DNA of 64,000 bases from Saprospiraceae bacterium (GTDB taxonomy: Bacteria; Bacteroidota; Bacteroidia; Chitinophagales; Saprospiraceae). Positions 1-8,443 of the stretch are shown piece by piece. Positions within the stretch are counted from its first letter, which is position 1. Each line of letters begins with the position of its first letter. The notes beneath the pieces were generated by a model. It did not search any database. It worked only from the letters and a program-made list of their open reading frames with translations, and was not told the origin of the DNA. The position numbers and the translations under genes were made by a program. The stretch spans positions 186,001-250,000 of the forward strand of contig JADKKF010000004.1 of the NCBI GenBank assembly GCA_016720635.1, in the 5' to 3' direction.

Positions 1-166
1 AATCAAATTGGACCCGATATATACAGGAAAATTGTGGTATGGTGTTGAAAAAGATCTGGAAAACAATTTTTTCGAAACGGGAAGCAGCATCGTGTTATAT
101 CACAGTGGAGGATTGCAAGGGATAGCGGGATTTGAAGAAAGGACAGGATTGCAAGTTTATCATTGA
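1..166 (+). CDS. C-terminal end of a PLP-dependent ACC deaminase / D-cysteine desulfhydrase-like enzyme (partial)
   Basis: An open frame enters from the left edge (codons from base 2) and stops with TGA at 164-166, giving 54 residues. It contains LDPIYTGK, followed by a mid-segment IVLYHSGGLQG and a terminal GFEERTG stretch. This matches the end of the 1-aminocyclopropane-1-carboxylate deaminase / D-cysteine desulfhydrase family of fold-type II PLP enzymes, where the HxGGLQG loop binds the cofactor phosphate. The PLP lysine and N-terminal domain lie outside the window, so substrate cannot be inferred. The gene converges with the minus-strand gene ending at 303; the 136 bases between them hold nothing recognisable. 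Confidence 0.75.
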   Translation, partial: IKLDPIYTGKLWYGVEKDLENNFFETGSSIVLYHSGGLQGIAGFEERTGLQVYH

Positions 167-302
167 AAACCAATGGTTTTGAGGTTGGAGGAGGATGTGA
201 TTCGGAGCATTAAGCTATCAACAAACACTTCACTTGTATAGAATCACCAAGCTCCAAGTTTACACGTCACCCTACCTGACACAAATCCCGTACTGGCAGT
301 AG

Positions 303-850
303 TTATTTTTTATTCATACTTGGAAAATGTCGAATCCCGTTTAAAACAAAACTCTCTTTGTCATCAATAACAACGCTATCATCTTTTTCTACACATCCGT
401 ATTCATCTATTCCCCAAACTCCATCTCTGTTGTCAAAGTCAAGATATACTCCACTTTCAAATCTAATTATATCACATCCCCAATATTCTTCTTCTGCAAA
501 CGATATCCCTTGTTCATTCAAAATACGTCTGACTTCACTAAGTGTCAAGTCTTGATTAAGCCTTAAAAACCAAGTGTCAATTTCGATTTTATCATTTTTA
601 AATACAATCATTTCTTCGTTGTTTGAATAATCAGCTTGGAAGTGGTCGTTTTGGATTGAGTCCAAAATTCCAGTATCTGTGTCAAAGAAGAATTCATACC
701 AACAATATAAAAGACCTGTATATCCCGTTCCAAAGTCTTGGTCAGCTTCTGGTTCACCTAACAAGTCAATCACTTGTTTTTTGTCATTCCTATTTTAACT
801 GGACCAAACTCACCAGTTAATGCAAAGTCTTTCAGCTTAATTTTCTTCAT
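303..850 (-). pseudogene. Conserved hypothetical protein, frameshifted near its start
   Basis: The long open piece (303-773) begins only at a GTG, but the bases upstream encode a convincing N-terminus in another frame: ATG at 848-850, then MKKIKLKDFALTG, EFGPVKIGMTKK, joining QVIDLLGEP once one base is added to the six-T run at 777-782. The restored protein is about 181 residues, acidic and rich in aromatics. The GMTKxQVIxLLGEP motif is typical of small Bacteroidota proteins of unknown function. No signal peptide or membrane segment is visible. The restored start overlaps the 3' end of the Fic gene by 14 bases, so the two are probably co-transcribed; a partner or immunity role is speculation. 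The frameshift may be a consensus error or a true mutation. Confidence 0.6.
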
Positions 851-1523
851 AATAATAAGAATAATCAATGCCTTTCATATACAATTCTCGGCTGTTGATA
901 TCGCTGGTTATGGCAGTTTTTAACAGGGCTTGTAAAACACTACTATCAACCGAGCTTATGATCATGGCATTCATATAGTTGGTTTTGCTTATTTTGCTCC
1001 AATCTATACAACATTTCAGTTGTTTTTTAAGGATCAAATCAAGCCATATACGGGTACTTCTGCCGTTGCCTTCTATAAAAGGGTGGGCTTTATTCATAGA
1101 CACATATTTTTCTACAATTTCATCAAAATTGGTATCGGGCATATTGTCGATGTGTAGCAAAGTAGTGTTTAAATATTGAGCATACTCAAATCTATATCCA
1201 CCTTTAGCAATATTTTTGGTTCTTAGCTGCCCTGCAAAATCGTATAAACCACCAAAAATATAGGCATGTATTTGTTGTAAACCTTTGGCTGTACCTACTT
1301 CTATGCTTTCTACAAAAGAGGTTTCAAATAAGGCATATGCCTTGTTTTTGCTTTTGCCATCTATACTTTCAGGGCTAAAAGTAAACCACTCTATAAATCG
1401 GTTGGCCTTCTTGCCTGGAAACTGTTTGCCTAATGCTATGATGCCTTCGTAATCTAGCAAATCGGTTAATCTCTTTTTCCGTCGGGCGCGAGTAATTTCA
1501 ACTGGGTAGTGCCACCTAACCAC
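837..1523 (-). pseudogene. Fic-domain protein AMPylase (C-terminal piece of a broken BRO-N/Fic gene)
   Basis: This piece carries the complete Fic domain: signature HPFIEGNGRSTR at about residues 147-158 (catalytic His, and the G-N-G-R anion hole), and the upstream flap-like segment GGLYDFAGQLR. Fic enzymes transfer AMP (or another nucleotide moiety) to hydroxyls of target proteins. The extreme C-terminus ends SYYYEEN, which fits the S/T-x-x-x-E inhibitory motif of class III Fic proteins, so self-inhibition is likely. The apparent GTG start at 1523 is an artefact: the region 1475-1555 continues an N-terminal BRO-N-like domain (1556-1717) in another frame, and the real gene would be 837-1717. 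One base is missing in the five-T run at 1474-1478, and compensating indels lie near 1511-1531. Confidence 0.75.
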
Positions 1524-1555
1524 TTCCTATTTTCTTTCTTTAATTTTGCTTTGAG

Positions 1556-1717
1556 TTATTTCCAATAGTTACGGGTTTTATTGTAATCATCTTGGTCGGT
1601 AAGTACTGACACTATGTCCAATGTCGAAAACCACCATTTGGCTTTATCCTCGTCCCAAATGGCGCGCACTTCTCTGTCATCAAAAAAGCGTATAGATATT
1701 TTAGTGTTATAACTCAT
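1556..1717 (-). pseudogene. BRO-N/antirepressor-like N-terminal domain of the broken Fic gene
   Basis: This piece encodes MSYNTKISIRFFDDREVRAIWDE, then KWWFSTLDIVSVLTDQ and KTRNYWK before a TAA at 1556-1558. The pattern (short beta strand, REVRAIWDE, FSxxDIVxVL, ARNYWK) is the BRO-N/phage antirepressor-type domain that precedes Fic in a known Bacteroidota architecture. The ATG at 1715-1717 is preferred to an upstream TTG at 1759. Reading past the TAA in the same frame gives LKAKLKKEN and, after small indels, TTQLKLLAPDGKKRLTD, which leads directly into the Fic piece. The stop therefore looks like a single substitution in an originally continuous Tyr-Leu-Lys segment. With a nonsense codon and several indels, this locus is the best candidate in the window for a truly decaying gene. 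Confidence 0.6.
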
Positions 1718-1954
1718 ATCAATTTTAGCAATGTTGACTTTTTTGAGGTAAACTGCCAATCATTCTCTGTTTATTATTTCTAATTTTGATATAGCAAAGT
1801 TAGTTTTTTTTCATTCTTGTTGAAGGCTTAAAATGTGACCAATTTGTCACTTCCCCATATAATTTTTCGAAGACTTGGAGTTTTGCTTATCATTTTCTGT
1901 TCATTGTTTGCCTCTCTTGTTGTCTTTTATGTCGTGTGATGCTAGTATAGGATT

Positions 1955-2065
1955 GCGTAAGGCATCTGAAAGATAGCCGAAGGCTAGTGCGTAAGCACCG
2001 AGCGAAGAGAGAGTCTGAAAGACGCCGACCCTCATCAACACTTTAAGGATTGATGAGGATACGCC
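1955..2065 (+). repeat. Hairpin-rich intergenic repeat, copy 1 (divergent)
   Basis: This is a diverged member of the repeat family found eight times in the window. It starts GCGTAAGGCATCTGAAAG, has a core with CGAGCGAAGAG, and ends in a nine-pair terminal hairpin CCTCATCAA/TTGATGAGG (2030-2038 with 2050-2058) followed by ATACGCC. It lies downstream of the phosphohexomutase gene and upstream of the broken Fic gene. It matches the family by architecture more than by base identity. Confidence 0.5.
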
Positions 2066-2068
2066 TAA

Positions 2069-3478
2069 TTATATATATTTATGCTTTGAGAAGTGTCGCC
2101 TGAACTGCGTCAATATACTTCTACAATTTTCTTTGGTTTTAGCCTCCGAGTATATCCTCAAAAGCGGTTCTGTACCTGAGGCCCTGATCATAACCCACTC
2201 GTCGTCATTGAAATAATATTTGAAGCCATCGAGGTCATCCGTACGCACGATATTGTAAGGGCCGAAAGCTTTGTATTCTCCTTTCTTACAATTCTCAACG
2301 ATGCGCAGTTTCAACTCCTCAGCTAAATGAAGGTCGTCTCTTTGGAAGTAGAAAGTCCCAACTTTGTCATACACGTCTTGGATGAGTTGAGGCAGGGATT
2401 TACCCGTCTTAGCCATGAATTCCATAACCAAAAGACCCATCCAAATACCATCTCGTTCTGGAATATGACCTTTGACGGATAGTCCACCAGACTCCTCCCC
2501 TCCCACTACAACATCTTCAGTGGCCATAATCTCTGCGATGTATTTGAAGCCAATGGGTGTCACTTGGTATCCGAGTCCATATAACTCTGCCATCTTCTTT
2601 AACTTGCCTGTTGCCGAAAAAGAAACAACAATCTGACCTGTATATTTCTTGTATTCAACCATATAATAAGTCAATAGCAGCAACAAATGGTGGCTGTCCA
2701 CGAAATTTCCTTTGCCATCAAACATCCCGATTCGATCGGCATCTCCATCATTTATCAATCCAAAAGCATAGCCGTCATGCGACTTCAAATAGGCAATGAT
2801 TTCCTTTAGATTTTTTTCGATGGGTTCTGGTGCTTGTCCCTTGAAGGAAGGATCTACTTCGCAGTGGAATTTAGTCGCTTCTGGGAACAATCGCTTGATG
2901 ACATTTTGACCTGCACCATACATCGCATCATAAGCAAATTTCAATCCAGAGTTCTTCATCAAAGCCAAGTCAAAATTAGCTTCCACGTGATCGATATAGA
3001 TTTGTTCTAAATCAACGTCTTCCAATAGGCCTTTTGCTTTCATTTCTTCGATGGAAGGGAGATATTGACTAGGGACATTATCGGGTATCATGGCCTCAAC
3101 AGCGCTGATATCAGCAGGGACAGAAGGCCCTCCAAGATTGGATTTGAGCTTGTATCCGTTGTATGCTGGTGGATTGTGGCTCGCCGTGATTATGACCCCC
3201 AAGTCGGCTCCAAGCTTAACATTGCCAAGAGAAACCATAGGAGTGCTCACAAATCCCTTGCCTAAAAACACTTTAATGCCATGAGATCCCATGACCTGGG
3301 CCGTAGCTTCCGCGAACAATCTTCCAGCGAATCGAGTATCATGGCCTATGACTATCTTAGAAAATCCCTTGGATTTCATCCAAAGCGCCGTCCCTTCGGC
3401 TACACGCTTGACATTATCTACCGTAAATTCCTGAGCGATGATCGCACGCCATCCATCCGTACCAAATTTTATTTTCAT
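2069..3478 (-). CDS. Phosphoglucomutase/phosphomannomutase family protein
   Basis: This 469-residue alpha-D-phosphohexomutase interconverts hexose 1- and 6-phosphates in the cytoplasm, supplying sugar-1-phosphates for glycogen and envelope polysaccharides. The N-terminus has KFGTDGWRAII. The phosphoserine loop TASHNPPAYNGYK lies near residue 100. The Mg-binding loop DGDADRIG is near 245, the sugar-binding loop GEESGG near 330, and the phosphate-binding loop RASGTEPLLRIY near 435, so all four active-site segments are present. Length is normal for the family. The gene is divergent from pcm, with about 120 AT-rich bases between the two starts that must hold both promoters. Sequence alone does not separate glucose from mannose specificity. 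Confidence 0.9.
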   Translation of the reverse strand: MKIKFGTDGWRAIIAQEFTVDNVKRVAEGTALWMKSKGFSKIVIGHDTRFAGRLFAEATAQVMGSHGIKVFLGKGFVSTPMVSLGNVKLGADLGVIITASHNPPAYNGYKLKSNLGGPSVPADISAVEAMIPDNVPSQYLPSIEEMKAKGLLEDVDLEQIYIDHVEANFDLALMKNSGLKFAYDAMYGAGQNVIKRLFPEATKFHCEVDPSFKGQAPEPIEKNLKEIIAYLKSHDGYAFGLINDGDADRIGMFDGKGNFVDSHHLLLLLTYYMVEYKKYTGQIVVSFSATGKLKKMAELYGLGYQVTPIGFKYIAEIMATEDVVVGGEESGGLSVKGHIPERDGIWMGLLVMEFMAKTGKSLPQLIQDVYDKVGTFYFQRDDLHLAEELKLRIVENCKKGEYKAFGPYNIVRTDDLDGFKYYFNDDEWVMIRASGTEPLLRIYSEAKTKENCRSILTQFRRHFSKHKYI

Positions 3479-3600
3479 CCGTATTTATAATTTATATTCG
3501 AAAAAATTGTAATATATTAGAGATTTATCAAACCTTTGCAAGGTAATTACAAAATTGCAAAAATTAAAATGGTTGAGTCAATAAATTCCTTAAAAAAATT

Positions 3601-4248
3601 GTGGTAACAGATACGTATAGACATAAAGGCATGCGTCAAAAGCTAGTTCAAGGATTGAAAAAAAAAGGCATCCTTGACGAATCGATATTGGAGGCTATGA
3701 TGTCTTTGCCTAGGCATTTTTTTTTAGACAAGGCTTTTGAAGATTGGGCTTACCAAGACAAAGCTTTTCCCATCGATTGTGACCAAACGATCTCACAACC
3801 TTATACGGTGGCTTATCAGACGATGCTACTAGAATTGAAAAAAGGCGAAAAAGTCCTAGAGATAGGCACAGGCAGTGGCTACCAAGCGGCAATCCTTCAT
3901 CTTCTGGGTGCAAGGGTTTTTTCGATCGAGCGCCACCAAAAGCTTTACGAACAAACAACAGAGATTTTAAAAAAACATGGTTTCGACCATATACGAACGT
4001 ATCACGGGGATGGCTACGAAGGACTAGAAAAGATGGCTCCATTTGACAAAATACTTTTGACAGCCGCGGCGACAGAGATCCCTCAAAAGCTTGTGGAACA
4101 ATTGAAAATTGGGGGTAAAATGGTACTGCCACTAGGAGATTTAGACATCCAAAAAATGGTGAGAATCACAAAAACTGCAAATGGTAGTATCCAAAAGGAG
4201 GTCTTCGATGATTTTGTATTCGTTCCTTTTGTACGGGGGGTGGAGTGA
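3601..4248 (+). CDS. pcm: Protein-L-isoaspartate O-methyltransferase
   Basis: This 215-residue cytosolic SAM-dependent enzyme methylates L-isoaspartyl residues so that they can revert to aspartate, repairing aged proteins. The SAM-binding motif I VLEIGTGSGYQAAIL is near residue 85. The family substrate segment DCDQTISQPYTVAYQ lies just before it, and post-motif LLTAAATEIP near 155. The GTG at 3601 is chosen because the following DTYRHKGMRQKLVQ is the normal N-terminus in Bacteroidota homologues; an ATG at 3631 would remove it. The gene is divergent from the phosphohexomutase and ends 30 bases before a hairpin-rich repeat. Confidence 0.9.
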   Translation: MVTDTYRHKGMRQKLVQGLKKKGILDESILEAMMSLPRHFFLDKAFEDWAYQDKAFPIDCDQTISQPYTVAYQTMLLELKKGEKVLEIGTGSGYQAAILHLLGARVFSIERHQKLYEQTTEILKKHGFDHIRTYHGDGYEGLEKMAPFDKILLTAAATEIPQKLVEQLKIGGKMVLPLGDLDIQKMVRITKTANGSIQKEVFDDFVFVPFVRGVE

Positions 4249-4277
4249 CTAAAAATCCAACATGACTCTAGATCTGA

Positions 4278-4388
4278 GCGCACAAGCGATGGGAGTGGCT
4301 TGGTCTCGACGGCTATGAAATAGCATGGAGAGACGGAGCGAAGTGAACCCACGGACTGCGCGGTCCTCCCTTGGGAGGATGTGCCCAA
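4278..4388 (+). repeat. Hairpin-rich intergenic repeat, copy 2
   Basis: This copy sits in the convergent gap between pcm and the glucokinase gene. It starts GCGCACAAGCGATGGGAG. An internal stem GTCTC/GAGAC encloses a nested GCTA-TGAAA-TAGC hairpin, followed by the core GGAGCGAAGTGAACCCACGG. The terminal hairpin is TCCTCCC-TT-GGGAGGA (4364-4379), and the element ends TGCCC. Closest relatives are copies 7 and 8. Confidence 0.75.
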
Positions 4389-4407
4389 ACCCCTGCAATA
4401 AAAAAAT

Positions 4408-5157
4408 TTATCCCATAGAAGCGAACAAGGCAGCACCAATGATACCTGCGCTGTTTTTAAGCTGAGAAGCCTCCACTTTGAGCTTTGGATTGAGGAAGGG
4501 AGCGTAGGACTCGAAATCCTTAGAGACCCCACCGCCGAGCAAAATCACCTTCGGATCAACGAGCAAGGACATGTGTTCAAGCACTTCATTGAGGCGCTTG
4601 CCCCAGGTCTCCCAGTCGAGATTTTCGCGCTCACGGGTGGCGTTGGAAGCGTATTTCTCTACGATTGAATCTTTGAATTTTAAGTGTCCGAACTCCGTAT
4701 TGGGGATAAGAACTCCATTCAAAAATAATGCTGAACCTATACCTGTGCCTAGAGTTAGAAACAAAATGGTTCCAGATTTTTTGCCTTTATATCCGAATTT
4801 CACTTCGGCGAGACCTGCTAAATCAGCGTCATTGGCCACGAAAGTCTTCAGCTTCGTGTATTTCTCGATCGATTTGTCCACGGGAGTATTGATCCAAGAA
4901 TGGTCAATATTGGCTGCGGTCAGCGCAATGCCATTTTTTATCACGGAAGGAAATCCGCAACCAATCACGCCATTGTACTTAAATGCGACGACCATTTCCT
5001 TGACTGCCTTGCAGATATTATCCACACTGGCGGGTGCAGGTGTTTTGATCTTCATCTTTTCGGTAACCAAGATGCCTTTGCGGACATCTACAATGGCCCC
5101 TTTGATGCCTGTACCTCCAATATCAATGCCAAGAATGTGATTTTTATTAAACTTCAT
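4408..5157 (-). CDS. ppgK: ROK-family polyphosphate glucokinase
   Basis: This 249-residue protein has the ROK kinase layout: phosphate-1 motif LGIDIGGTGIKGA at residues 9-21, the acidic catalytic segment VANDADLAGLAE near 107, the phosphate-2 motif TLGTGIGSALF near 135, and EFGHLKF near 157. The short length and absence of the ROK zinc cysteine cluster fit the polyphosphate/ATP-dependent glucokinases rather than ROK repressors. It would phosphorylate glucose to glucose-6-phosphate in the cytoplasm, feeding the nearby phosphohexomutase. It lies alone, convergent to pcm across repeat copy 2. Use of polyphosphate rather than ATP is inferred from family resemblance. Confidence 0.8.
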   Translation of the reverse strand: MKFNKNHILGIDIGGTGIKGAIVDVRKGILVTEKMKIKTPAPASVDNICKAVKEMVVAFKYNGVIGCGFPSVIKNGIALTAANIDHSWINTPVDKSIEKYTKLKTFVANDADLAGLAEVKFGYKGKKSGTILFLTLGTGIGSALFLNGVLIPNTEFGHLKFKDSIVEKYASNATRERENLDWETWGKRLNEVLEHMSLLVDPKVILLGGGVSKDFESYAPFLNPKLKVEASQLKNSAGIIGAALFASMG

Positions 5158-5259
5158 AGCTGCCGTGATTTTTCTTAACTAAAATTTGCGCAAAATTCAT
5201 CAAATCAATGCTTACACTTGCGCTAAATGATGAACTTCATAATGATATAATATTCTAAA

Positions 5260-6198
5260 TTAATGGATCAGACGCATTTTCATCTTCACATCTTTTATGG
5301 GGCGATCATTTTTGCCCAATGGGGATTTTGCGATCTTATCGATGATGTCCAATCCCTTGATTACCTTACCAAATACGGTATATTCTCTGTCGAGGAACGG
5401 CGTTCCACCCAGTTGAGCGTATTTTTCTCTTTGGTCTTGAGTGTATCGCTTATTTTTTTGATTTTCAAGATTGTTGAGCATCTCATTGGTAACAGGTCTC
5501 CCTTGAACAATATAAAACTGAGAACCGCTAGAAGCCTTCTCTGGGTTTACGGCATCACCTTGCCTAGCTGCGGCAAGAGCGCCTTTGAAATGTACTAGAG
5601 AATCAACAAATTCGGCAGGAATTGTATATCCTGGTCCTCCCATACCCAAAGGTTGGTCAGTAGAAGCATTTCTGCTTTGTGGGTCGCCGCCTTGGATCAT
5701 AAATCCATCGATTACTCTATGAAAAAGGAGATCATTGAAAAATCCCTCTTCTACCAATTTGATAAAATTGTCTCTGTGTTTTGGAGTAGCGTCATTCAGA
5801 AGGATCTCCATGGTTCCGAACTCTGTTTCCAACTCTACGATGCACTCTGCGGGTGCCTTAACTGTAATATCCATAGTTTTTGTGCTTGATTTTTTTCCTT
5901 TATTGGCCAAAAGTTGAACTTTATAATCCCCTGATCTCACATATTTGTGTTCAGGTGCAGCAAGTGTAGATGAGCCCCCGTCGCCAAAACTCCATTGGAA
6001 TGTCTCAGCTTTCTGAGATAAATTGTTGAATTTTACCTTAGCAGGAGCGGTCCATTTTTCTTGAGAGGTAGTAAAATTGGCTATAGGCTTAGCGCATCCA
6101 AAAATGGTCAAAGAGGCCAATATAGCTGCGAAATACAAAATGTTCGCACCGTTGATTTTTGTCCGAAAAGATACTATTGAATCTTTGAAAGAAAGCAT
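5260..6198 (-). CDS. Lipoprotein peptidyl-prolyl isomerase with PKD domain (cyclophilin type)
   Basis: The 312 residues begin with a hydrophobic stretch ILYFAAILASLTIFGC, whose terminal Cys (about residue 35) fits a lipobox. A PKD-type beta-sandwich (WSFGDGGSST, then HKYVRSGDYKVQL) occupies about 40-112. A cyclophilin domain follows from about 118, with FHRVIDGFMIQGGDP and, later, ASSGSQFYIVQG. The catalytic Arg of FHRV and the GSQFYI strand are present, so cis-trans prolyl isomerase activity is expected. The place of action is probably the periplasm or outer membrane. Single gene, with about 180 bases to the next minus-strand gene. The PKD fusion suggests surface or protein-binding presentation; that is inference. 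Confidence 0.85.
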   Translation of the reverse strand: MLSFKDSIVSFRTKINGANILYFAAILASLTIFGCAKPIANFTTSQEKWTAPAKVKFNNLSQKAETFQWSFGDGGSSTLAAPEHKYVRSGDYKVQLLANKGKKSSTKTMDITVKAPAECIVELETEFGTMEILLNDATPKHRDNFIKLVEEGFFNDLLFHRVIDGFMIQGGDPQSRNASTDQPLGMGGPGYTIPAEFVDSLVHFKGALAAARQGDAVNPEKASSGSQFYIVQGRPVTNEMLNNLENQKNKRYTQDQREKYAQLGGTPFLDREYTVFGKVIKGLDIIDKIAKSPLGKNDRPIKDVKMKMRLIH

Positions 6199-6379
6199 GT
6201 AATTAAAATTATTAAAAAGTGAAATATACGATTTAAATGCTTAAAAAATTCAAATTACTGAAAACGCAAATATCCAGCAATAAGTAGAAATATCCTTGAT
6301 TTTAAGCCAAACAAAGGTACTCAAATTATTTTCAATCTATTACAATTTATCATCATATAATATTGAAATAATGCCAAAA

Positions 6380-7690
6380 TTAAATGTGTTTGCCAATAAA
6401 TTCTTCAAATTCTTTTTTGAATAAATCATATCTCGAAGTAGCTGGGCCGTCAAATCCCGTATGAACTCTAATGATATTGTTGTTCTTATCCAGAATGATC
6501 ATGGTTGGGAATGCGCTTATGCCTGAAATCATAGGAAATCTAGCGGCTGCCGTGTCTTTGTTGGCTTTTCCTCCATAAAATAATTCAAAAGGAATGTTCA
6601 TTTTGTCCTTGTAACGCTTCAACACTTCTATTGATTTTTCTTTAGAATCGTGTCTTTCAAAATAAAACGGAAATACCGTAATAGGCAAATTTGGGTGCGC
6701 TTGGGTGTATTCTTTTAAAAATGCGATCTCGTCTCTGCAATTCGGGCACCAAGTACCTGAAATGGTGATTATCTTTAGTTTATTATCATATTGGGGATCC
6801 AAGAAACCCTTGTCCAAACCGCTTGTGTTGGGATATTTGGTATTCAGGGTATATTTATTACTGATAGCAGTCTGAATGGATTCAGGATTTTTTAAGTCGA
6901 ATTTGTCGTTTTTCACGCCATCCCAGGTAGATTTATTGTCATATCCATACCAGACTCCTCCTACCAGCGTATCCTTAAGCATTTTAGCACGAAAGAGCAT
7001 AGCATGCGCGCCATCAAAGCAGGCCATCATGAGTTTATCTCCTACGACTTGCCCTTCTAGGTATCTGAAATCTCCCGATTCTGTACGGAAGGTTCCATTG
7101 ATTTGGTCATTTTTTTGGACGAATTCGCCTATTGCATCGAATGGTTTGGGAGTATTTTTGTCAAACTGTACTGCCCAATGTCCGTTAAAATCGAATATCT
7201 CTTTGGGTTGATTTTCAGGTTCAAATCTGTGGCCAACGCCAAAAATTGCCTTGAAGGGTACCCTGTAATTGGCTTTATTAGGATTTACGAAATATCCCGC
7301 CATGACATTTTCTTTTACAATGGCCGTTATAAAATTTTCATAAGCAGGAAACTTTATAATCAAGGTGTCGTTGCCCGTTTTCCGATCTCTACCAAAGCTT
7401 ATTTCGTCTAGGACGATTTCTTCTAATCCATTGTGAAGTATTATATTAAAATCATTGTCCCCAGTGTATTTAACTTCAAAATTAAACGGTAGAACGCCGT
7501 CGGGATTGCCCTCCATTTTGACCTTTCGAGCCACGATATCTTCATCAGATGGCCTAGGCTGATTTGCTAGACTTGGATCCAACAACAAAGTACCTCGCCA
7601 AGTGCCGGGTGCTATTTTTGTATAGGGATTCATAGGCTGACAAGCGATGAGATTTAATAAACCGAATATAAAAATCAAATTTCTAATCAT
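6380..7690 (-). CDS. TlpA/ResA-like thioredoxin-fold lipoprotein
   Basis: The protein has 436 residues. The N-terminus MIRNLIFIFGLLNLIAC is a lipoprotein signal with Cys at residue 17. The middle (about 30-270) is beta-rich with no motif I recognise; it resembles the DUF-type N-terminal halves of Bacteroidota TlpA proteins. The C-terminal third is a thioredoxin fold with the redox motif SGTWCPNCRDE near residue 311 and the cis-proline strand SAFPTMIILD near 395. Such proteins act as periplasmic disulfide reductases, for example in cytochrome c maturation or redox repair. The active-site dipeptide is Pro-Asn, unlike Gly-Pro of classical thioredoxin. It stands as a single gene, divergent from the 7884 gene. 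Confidence 0.8.
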   Translation of the reverse strand: MIRNLIFIFGLLNLIACQPMNPYTKIAPGTWRGTLLLDPSLANQPRPSDEDIVARKVKMEGNPDGVLPFNFEVKYTGDNDFNIILHNGLEEIVLDEISFGRDRKTGNDTLIIKFPAYENFITAIVKENVMAGYFVNPNKANYRVPFKAIFGVGHRFEPENQPKEIFDFNGHWAVQFDKNTPKPFDAIGEFVQKNDQINGTFRTESGDFRYLEGQVVGDKLMMACFDGAHAMLFRAKMLKDTLVGGVWYGYDNKSTWDGVKNDKFDLKNPESIQTAISNKYTLNTKYPNTSGLDKGFLDPQYDNKLKIITISGTWCPNCRDEIAFLKEYTQAHPNLPITVFPFYFERHDSKEKSIEVLKRYKDKMNIPFELFYGGKANKDTAAARFPMISGISAFPTMIILDKNNNIIRVHTGFDGPATSRYDLFKKEFEEFIGKHI

Positions 7691-7843
7691 GGTCTTGAGA
7701 TGATGGTATATAAGATTAATAAAAAGCTATAAAGGCAAAGACATTGAACCAAAATATTAAAAAGAGTAAGCAAACTATTGCCTTAAATGTTCAAAAACAA
7801 TCAAAAATACAATTTAATACCACATATATTTATTTTTTATTGG

Positions 7844-7851
7844 TATCTTTG
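7844..7851 (+). promoter_or_regulatory. Bacteroidota-type -7 promoter element
   Basis: TATCTTTG matches the TAnnTTTG -7 box of the Bacteroidota primary sigma factor. It lies 33 bases before the ATG at 7884. No clear -33 TTTG box is visible at the expected distance. Moderate evidence only. Confidence 0.4.
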
Positions 7852-7883
7852 TTCCATTATTTCACAAAAAAAAGCATAAAAAC

Positions 7884-8381
7884 ATGGGTATTTTAGATTC
7901 TATAAAAAATATTTTTGGCAAAGCAGATCAAGCTAAAGATGCTATTTTGGACAAAGCTAAAGAAGTAGGTGGAGACATTCTTGAAAAAGCCGATGAATGG
8001 AAAGATAAAGCAGAAGATGCAACCGAAGGTTTAGTTGATAAAGCTAAAGCTGTCGGTGGAGACCTTTTAGACAAAGCAGACGAGTGGAAAGATAAAGCAG
8101 AGGCTGCTACAGAAGGTTTAGTTGATAAAGCTAAAGCTGTCGGTGGAGACCTTTTAGACAAAGCCGATGAGTGGAAAGATAAAGCAGAGGCTGCCACAGA
8201 AGGCATGGTGGATAAGGCTAAAGAAATGGGAAGCGGATTGGGTGAAAAAATGGCTCAATTAAAAGATGATGCGGCAGAAAAACTATCGGACATCAAAGAT
8301 GTTGCTTCTGACAAATTAGACAATCTTAAAGACAAATTTAATGCGGAAGATCAAGTAGATTCCGATCAAAAACCAGCGTAG
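7884..8381 (+). CDS. Amphipathic tandem-repeat protein (LEA/YtxH-like), function unknown
   Basis: This is a 165-residue hydrophilic protein without signal peptide. After MGILDSIKNIFGKADQ it consists of 29-residue units of the form GLVDKAKAVGGDLLDKADEW plus KDKAEAATE. Two central units are nearly identical in DNA and two outer units are diverged. The Lys/Ala/Asp/Glu composition with 11-residue-like periodicity predicts long amphipathic helices, as in late-embryogenesis-abundant or apolipoprotein-like stress proteins. I do not recognise a named family. It has its own promoter-like element and is followed by a strong terminator, so it is a monocistronic and perhaps highly expressed gene. Confidence 0.7.
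   Translation: MGILDSIKNIFGKADQAKDAILDKAKEVGGDILEKADEWKDKAEDATEGLVDKAKAVGGDLLDKADEWKDKAEAATEGLVDKAKAVGGDLLDKADEWKDKAEAATEGMVDKAKEMGSGLGEKMAQLKDDAAEKLSDIKDVASDKLDNLKDKFNAEDQVDSDQKPA
8028..8201 (+). repeat. Two tandem 87-bp repeats inside the amphipathic protein gene
   Basis: Units 8028-8114 and 8115-8201 encode the same 29 residues with only a handful of synonymous base differences (for example gca gac/gcc gat, gct/gcc). Flanking units are diverged at both DNA and protein level, so the central pair is a recent duplication. Confidence 0.85.
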
Positions 8382-8412
8382 TTCGTTTTTTAATAAAAAG
8401 TTAATAAGTTTT

Positions 8413-8443
8413 AAAGCCAGGCTATTTTTGCTTGGCTTTTTTA
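8413..8443. terminator. Bidirectional intrinsic terminator
   Basis: AAAGCCA and TGGCTTT form a seven-pair stem around a 13-base loop, followed by a T tract on the plus strand and with A residues upstream. It sits between the convergent genes ending at 8381 and 8441 and overlaps the stop codon of the latter. Confidence 0.75.

Noticed and set aside
7928..8206. Minus-strand 92-codon frame rich in Ser/Ala repeats
   Set aside because: It is the antisense shadow of the 29-residue repeat gene; its repeats follow only from the plus-strand repeats.
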